Shown here: positions 7,067-9,784 of the stretch, piece by piece
How the letters are laid out: each line of letters starts with the position of its first letter
How positions within the stretch are numbered: the first letter of the stretch is position 1
Assembly: GCA_022615255.1 (NCBI GenBank)
Contig: JAKEHC010000156.1
Coordinates: forward strand, 1-9,784
Direction of reading: 5' to 3'
DNA from: Candidatus Dadabacteria bacterium
Lineage (GTDB): Bacteria > Desulfobacterota_D > UBA1144 > Nemesobacterales > CSP1-2
DNA length: 9,784 nucleotides
Program-made: the position numbers and the translations under genes
Notes under the pieces: model-generated
The model's input: only the letters and a program-made list of their open reading frames with translations
The model's database searches: none
Told to the model about the DNA's origin: nothing

Positions 7067-7341
7067 TTACACCCTCGGCTTAAATATGTAAACAAAGGCA
7101 AATCGTATTTTGTTTCACTAAACATGGCATAAATATACCTGTAACTAAAATTCTTTTGTTGTAGAATAGACCTAAGAAGCGATTTAGAACTATTAACCTG
7201 AGCCCAGCTAATATGAAATTATCACTAATAAATCCCTATTTGCTTCAAACTGAGTAATGCAACTATTAGGAAAGCCGATATTAGCATGTTAATAGAAAAA
7301 TTATGTTATAAAATCTTACTTTTCATACTAGGAGAAATAAA
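7067..7341. other. Divergent intergenic region between glycosyltransferase and SDR genes
   Basis: These 275 nt are AT-rich and contain no convincing open frame. They must hold promoters for both flanking genes. A good candidate is visible only for the rightward gene (7304-7312). For the leftward glycosyltransferase I see a strong ribosome-binding site but no pair of hexamers better than background. CTAATA (7227-7232) and TATTAG (7264-7269) are a short inverted repeat with a wide spacer, probably chance. No RNA gene or riboswitch fold stands out. Confidence 0.6.
7304..7312 (+). promoter_or_regulatory. Extended -10 promoter element for the SDR gene
   Basis: TG-T-TATAAA matches an extended -10 box: TG one base before a hexamer with five of six matches to TATAAT. 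A -35 match is poor (TTAGCA at 7281-7286 with a long 20-nt spacer), which extended -10 promoters tolerate. Transcription would start near 7319, leaving a leader of about 20 nt that contains the AGGAG ribosome-binding site (7330-7334), 7 nt before the ATG. The surrounding 12-mer recurs near the end of the window. Confidence 0.45.
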
Positions 7342-8142
7342 ATGGGAAAAAATCTAGAAGGGTGTGTAGCAATCGTCACAGGGGCATCTAGCGGGATCGG
7401 ACGGGAAACAGCACTTTTATTAGCTAAAAAGGGCGTGAAAGTGGCACTTGTCTCAAGAAGAGAGGATAGGCTTAAAGATGTTTCAAGGGAGATAAACGAA
7501 TTAGGGGCCTCAGCCCTAATTATGCCTATGGATGTATCTGATCAAAGTCAGGTCGAACGCATGGTAGAAAGGATAGTAGAGCAGTTTGGACGAGTTGATA
7601 TACTAGTAAATAACGCTGGCTTCGGTCAGTTCGCCTCAATTGAAGAAACCTCTACAGGTGATTTGCATGAGATTTTTGGAGTAAATTTTATGGGAACCTT
7701 CTACGCAATCAAAGCTGTCCTCCCCCACATGAGAAAGCAGGGAAACGGGCACATAATAAATATCTCCTCTGTCGCGGGCAAGCGAGGCTTTCCATTTACG
7801 GGTGCATACTGTGCCACTAAGTTCGCTATGAATGCGATTTCAGAAGCCCTGAGAATCGAGCTTTCAGGCACGAAGATCAAAGTAAGCCTGGTTTATCCCG
7901 TCACGACTAAGACCGAGTTTTTTGACGTGCTTAAAAATAAAACCGAACAAAGGTTTCAGCCGCCAGAAATGTTTAGTCAGTCCGCTTATCAAGTTGCCCG
8001 TGCAATTGTAAAATGCGCTGAGAATCCGAGCCCTGAGGTTCTTCCATTTCCACTTGCTAGGTTTCTAATCGTGATAAATGCCATTGCACCAGGGGTACTA
8101 GACTATATCCTGAGAAGGTATTATAAATCAAAGATAAAATGA
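7342..8142 (+). CDS. Classical short-chain dehydrogenase/reductase (SDR)
   Basis: This 266-residue NAD(P)-dependent oxidoreductase has a complete classical SDR core. The dinucleotide-binding TGASSGIG is at 13-20. SRRxxRL (38-44), with Arg39 and Arg40 after the second strand, suggests NADPH preference. Asp64-Val65 contacts the adenine, and NNAG is at 90-93. The catalytic tetrad is Asn115, Ser143, Tyr156 and Lys160 (YCATK). After VYPVTTKTEF the C-terminal part (about 200-266) is hydrophobic then basic (LARFLIVINAIAPGVLDYILRRYY), so it may sit on the membrane surface. This resembles SDRs annotated as acting on lipid or steroid-like substrates, but the substrate cannot be assigned. The ATG start is fixed by AGGAG 7 nt upstream and by the correct position of the glycine motif. 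The next gene is 158 nt away, so co-transcription is uncertain. Confidence 0.95.
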   Translation: MGKNLEGCVAIVTGASSGIGRETALLLAKKGVKVALVSRREDRLKDVSREINELGASALIMPMDVSDQSQVERMVERIVEQFGRVDILVNNAGFGQFASIEETSTGDLHEIFGVNFMGTFYAIKAVLPHMRKQGNGHIINISSVAGKRGFPFTGAYCATKFAMNAISEALRIELSGTKIKVSLVYPVTTKTEFFDVLKNKTEQRFQPPEMFSQSAYQVARAIVKCAENPSPEVLPFPLARFLIVINAIAPGVLDYILRRYYKSKIK

Positions 8143-8290
8143 TAAATCACTAATTTAAGACATTGTTTGCTTTTGCCTGAAATGACGGGAAGTAGAAAGC
8201 CGCCAAGTCGCTCTTATAGGAATAGTAGCAATTACATAAGATTTGAAGTTTAATATACATCTGTTTAGAAGGTCATTTAAAACTCCTTTT

Positions 8291-8297
8291 GAGGTGA
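8291..8297 (+). promoter_or_regulatory. Strong Shine-Dalgarno of the small exported protein
   Basis: GAGGTGA lies just before the ATG at 8301 and is nearly fully complementary to the 16S rRNA 3' end. This fixes the start and supports the gene as really translated. A TATACAT at 8254-8260 may be a -10 element, but I found no matching -35. Confidence 0.6.
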
Positions 8298-8300
8298 TAT

Positions 8301-8741
8301 ATGAAGCTAGCAATCTTTGGGATTTTGATTATTACCCTCTTTTTCCACGTAGCACAATCCTTAGCTGAAAAGGATACTCCAGGGTATGTTATAGAAGAGA
8401 GCTACTATAAAGTAGACCCTGAGAGTGAAGATAAATTTATTGAGCTTTTTAAAAAGAAAATCTTCCCTTTTTGGAAAGAGATAGAAAAACTTGGCTTGAT
8501 TGAAGGTGAAATAAGAATGTACACTCAGAGGGTTCACACGCTTGAACCCTCTTGGAGCTATAAGACGGTTGTCAGGTTTAAAAACTACAGCGCAATAGAT
8601 AAGTGGCTTGAAAAGAGAGAAGAAATCTTGAATAAACTCTTTCCTGGAGAAGGAGGATATAATAACCTCAGAAAAAGGGTTATGAGTATCACTAAAGAGC
8701 ACTGGGATGAGCTGATAAAAGAAATCCCTTTAAAGCAGTAA
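8301..8741 (+). CDS. Small exported protein with probable dimeric alpha/beta-barrel fold
   Basis: This 146-residue protein belongs to no named family that I recognise with certainty. Residues 1-22 are a typical Sec signal peptide: a Lys, a hydrophobic core (LAIFGILIITLFF) and a likely cleavage after SLA. The mature part reads as strand (GYVIEESYYKV), long amphipathic helix (SEDKFIELFKKKIFPFWKEIEKLG), two strands (EGEIRMYTQRV and WSYKTVVRFKN), helix (AIDKWLEKREEILNKLF) and a C-terminal helical tail. This order is that of ferredoxin-like dimeric alpha/beta barrels such as the NIPSNAP and ABM families. Those are often cytoplasmic, so export to the periplasm is noteworthy. There is no Cys in the signal for lipidation and no obvious catalytic set. 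Aromatic and Lys/Glu content is high. The start is supported by GAGGTGA. Function is unknown; fold assignment is inference. Confidence 0.8.
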   Translation: MKLAIFGILIITLFFHVAQSLAEKDTPGYVIEESYYKVDPESEDKFIELFKKKIFPFWKEIEKLGLIEGEIRMYTQRVHTLEPSWSYKTVVRFKNYSAIDKWLEKREEILNKLFPGEGGYNNLRKRVMSITKEHWDELIKEIPLKQ

Positions 8742-8817
8742 GAACCACTTCGCTTGAGGGATCGAGAATTATGAATCCATTAGTAATTTAAAAGATTAAA
8801 CCTGCTTAACTCCAAAA

Positions 8818-8825
8818 AAGGAGGG
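8818..8825 (+). promoter_or_regulatory. Strong Shine-Dalgarno of the TIM-barrel gene
   Basis: AAGGAGGG precedes the ATG at 8831 by 5 nt and fixes that start. The 89-nt gap from the previous gene has no clear terminator, so read-through from the exported-protein gene is possible. Confidence 0.6.
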
Positions 8826-8830
8826 AAGGG

Positions 8831-9610
8831 ATGAAAATCAAAGATGATGTTCACGTTGCACTCCCCTGGCATATGATGGAGCAATATTTTGACGTTGCAT
8901 ACTCGACTGGACTTAATCTGGAATTTGGGCTAAGCAGTGGGATATTAGATAATGTTCAACCTAAAGAATTTGAGAGAATTGGAGACCTGATGAAAAGCAA
9001 AGGTTTAAGTTGCACCCTTCACGCCCCCTTCCTAGACCTTTCGTCAGGTGCGCTTGATTTAAAGATTCTTGAAGTAACCAGATTTCGATATCAACAGACA
9101 ATGGATGCAGCCGAGATTCTAAGACCTAGTTGTGTAGTTTTTCATACGGGATTTAGCTCACACCACTATCTCACTTACTCAGAATACTGGCTTCGAGAAT
9201 CTCTCGAAACCTGGAAAGAGGTTTTAGATTCTGCCGAAAAACTGGAGCTACAAGTAGCAATTGAAAATGTCTTTGATACCGATCCATCAACGTTGAAGAG
9301 GATTATTTCCTCAATCCCACATCCACTTCTAGGTGTTTGCCTCGATGCAGGCCATATAAACGTCTTTTCTGAAGTGGCCATAGAGGAATGGTTCAACGAA
9401 CTCGGAGATAAGGTCTTTGAGACACATCTTCACGACAACAACGGGAAATACGATGAACACATTGGGATCGGAATGGGCAACTTCGATTTCCAAACATTCT
9501 TTAAGCTTCTTTGGAGTAATGGAACTAAGCCAGTCCTCACAATCGAGGGGAGCACACAGGAAGCCGTTCAGGAAAGTATAGGCTACCTTATGAGCTTGGA
9601 GACAGAGTGA
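8831..9610 (+). CDS. Sugar phosphate isomerase/epimerase-family TIM-barrel protein
   Basis: This 259-residue cytoplasmic protein belongs to the xylose isomerase-like/endonuclease IV (AP endonuclease 2) superfamily. The barrel-strand motifs come in order: LEFGLSSGIL (30-39), TLHAPFLDLSSG (62-73), VVFHTGF (102-108), VAIENVFD (142-149), CLDAGHINVFS (170-180), ETHLHDNNGKYDEHIGIGMGNFDF (197-220) and TIEGS (237-241). Likely metal ligands are Glu145, Asp172 or His175, the His199/His201 region and Glu239, so a divalent-metal active site appears intact. The family includes sugar epimerases, inosose dehydratases and DNA repair nucleases. The HLHDN and G-G-FDF pattern is shared widely, and no single reaction can be named. 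The length is normal and the start is set by AAGGAGGG. Partner genes that would reveal the pathway are not visible. Confidence 0.9.
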   Translation: MKIKDDVHVALPWHMMEQYFDVAYSTGLNLEFGLSSGILDNVQPKEFERIGDLMKSKGLSCTLHAPFLDLSSGALDLKILEVTRFRYQQTMDAAEILRPSCVVFHTGFSSHHYLTYSEYWLRESLETWKEVLDSAEKLELQVAIENVFDTDPSTLKRIISSIPHPLLGVCLDAGHINVFSEVAIEEWFNELGDKVFETHLHDNNGKYDEHIGIGMGNFDFQTFFKLLWSNGTKPVLTIEGSTQEAVQESIGYLMSLETE

Positions 9611-9678
9611 TTAGATTAATACTTGAATTAGAGACAAAGCCATAAATTCGTATATCTGAATACTTTTTACTAAATAAA

Positions 9679-9695
9679 GGATAGGGCGCTATCTT
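9679..9695 (+). terminator. Weak hairpin, possible terminator after the TIM-barrel gene
   Basis: GATAG (9680-9684) and CTATC (9689-9693) pair around GGCG, extendable by a G-T wobble with 9679 and 9694. A T-rich but interrupted stretch (TTACTTT) follows. The site is about 70 nt after the stop codon. The stem is short, so this may be chance. Confidence 0.28.
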
Positions 9696-9705
9696 ACTTT
9701 ATGAG

Positions 9706-9718
9706 ATTATGTTATAAG
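9706..9718 (+). promoter_or_regulatory. Promoter-like extended -10 element for a gene beyond the right edge
   Basis: ATTATGTTATAA here is identical to the 12-mer in front of the SDR gene (7300-7311) and includes TG-T-TATAAG, an extended -10 box. No good -35 is visible. Downstream, AGAGG (9766-9770) precedes an ATG on the last three bases of the window (9782-9784), 11 nt away. This could be the start of the next gene with a leader of roughly 57 nt. Only the start codon is present, so no coding feature is called. Confidence 0.3.
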
Positions 9719-9784
9719 GCATAGTAGGAAACCCTTGGTGAAAAAAGTCTAATTAGCAACAAAAAAGAGGCTATTTCCAGCATG

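Noticed and set aside
7150..7167. ATTCT/AGAAT hairpin in the divergent intergenic region
   Set aside because: A 5-bp AT-rich stem is expected by chance in this composition.
8361..8702. Minus-strand open frame of 113 codons
   Set aside because: It lies wholly antisense to the exported-protein gene, which has a strong Shine-Dalgarno and a signal peptide; the antisense frame has neither.

Overview
The window looks like a piece of chromosome from a Gram-negative (diderm), AT-rich bacterium. The evidence is a complete TolQ/TolR/TolA-type inner-membrane energy-transduction set and a SPOR-domain envelope protein, both of which imply a periplasm and an outer membrane. From memory, argS directly followed by a SPOR-domain gene is an arrangement seen in deltaproteobacterial-type genomes such as Geobacter relatives. 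That makes a Desulfobacterota or related (for example Dadabacteria-like) origin plausible, but the sequence alone does not prove it. I see no rRNA, tRNA, CRISPR array, insertion sequence, integrase or phage gene.

Layout. Bases 1-90 are the last 29 codons of a plus-strand gene that starts outside the window. From about 305 to 5775 there is a minus-strand gene train, read right to left: tolQ, tolR, a TolA/TonB-like protein, a histidine phosphatase, argS and a SPOR-domain protein. The tolQ-tolR-tolA joints are 12 and 9 nt and the argS-SPOR joint is 3 nt. The phosphatase is flanked by gaps of 93 and 80 nt, so the train may be two or three transcription units. A further minus-strand gene upstream (5900-7066) encodes a membrane glycosyltransferase resembling the hopanoid-associated HpnB/CrtQ type. 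A 275-nt divergent intergenic region then separates it from three plus-strand genes: a classical short-chain dehydrogenase, a small exported protein with a probable alpha/beta-barrel fold, and a TIM-barrel protein of the sugar phosphate isomerase/endonuclease IV family. The last 174 nt are non-coding, with a weak hairpin, a promoter-like element and an ATG preceded by AGAGG on the very last bases.

How the genes fit together. TolQ and TolR form the proton-driven motor, and the TolA-like protein carries the force across the periplasm. The SPOR protein at the far end of the same strand would bind septal peptidoglycan, so the train looks like an envelope-constriction cluster with argS and a phosphatase embedded in it. 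TolB and Pal, the usual partners, are not in the window. The plus-strand genes look like separate metabolic or accessory genes with strong ribosome-binding sites, and their substrates cannot be read from the sequence. No clear novel defence, mobile or RNA system is visible. The points most worth a second look are small: a perfect hairpin on the tolA stop codon, a direct repeat plus missing Shine-Dalgarno at argS, a duplicated 12-mer promoter element, and the exported barrel protein.
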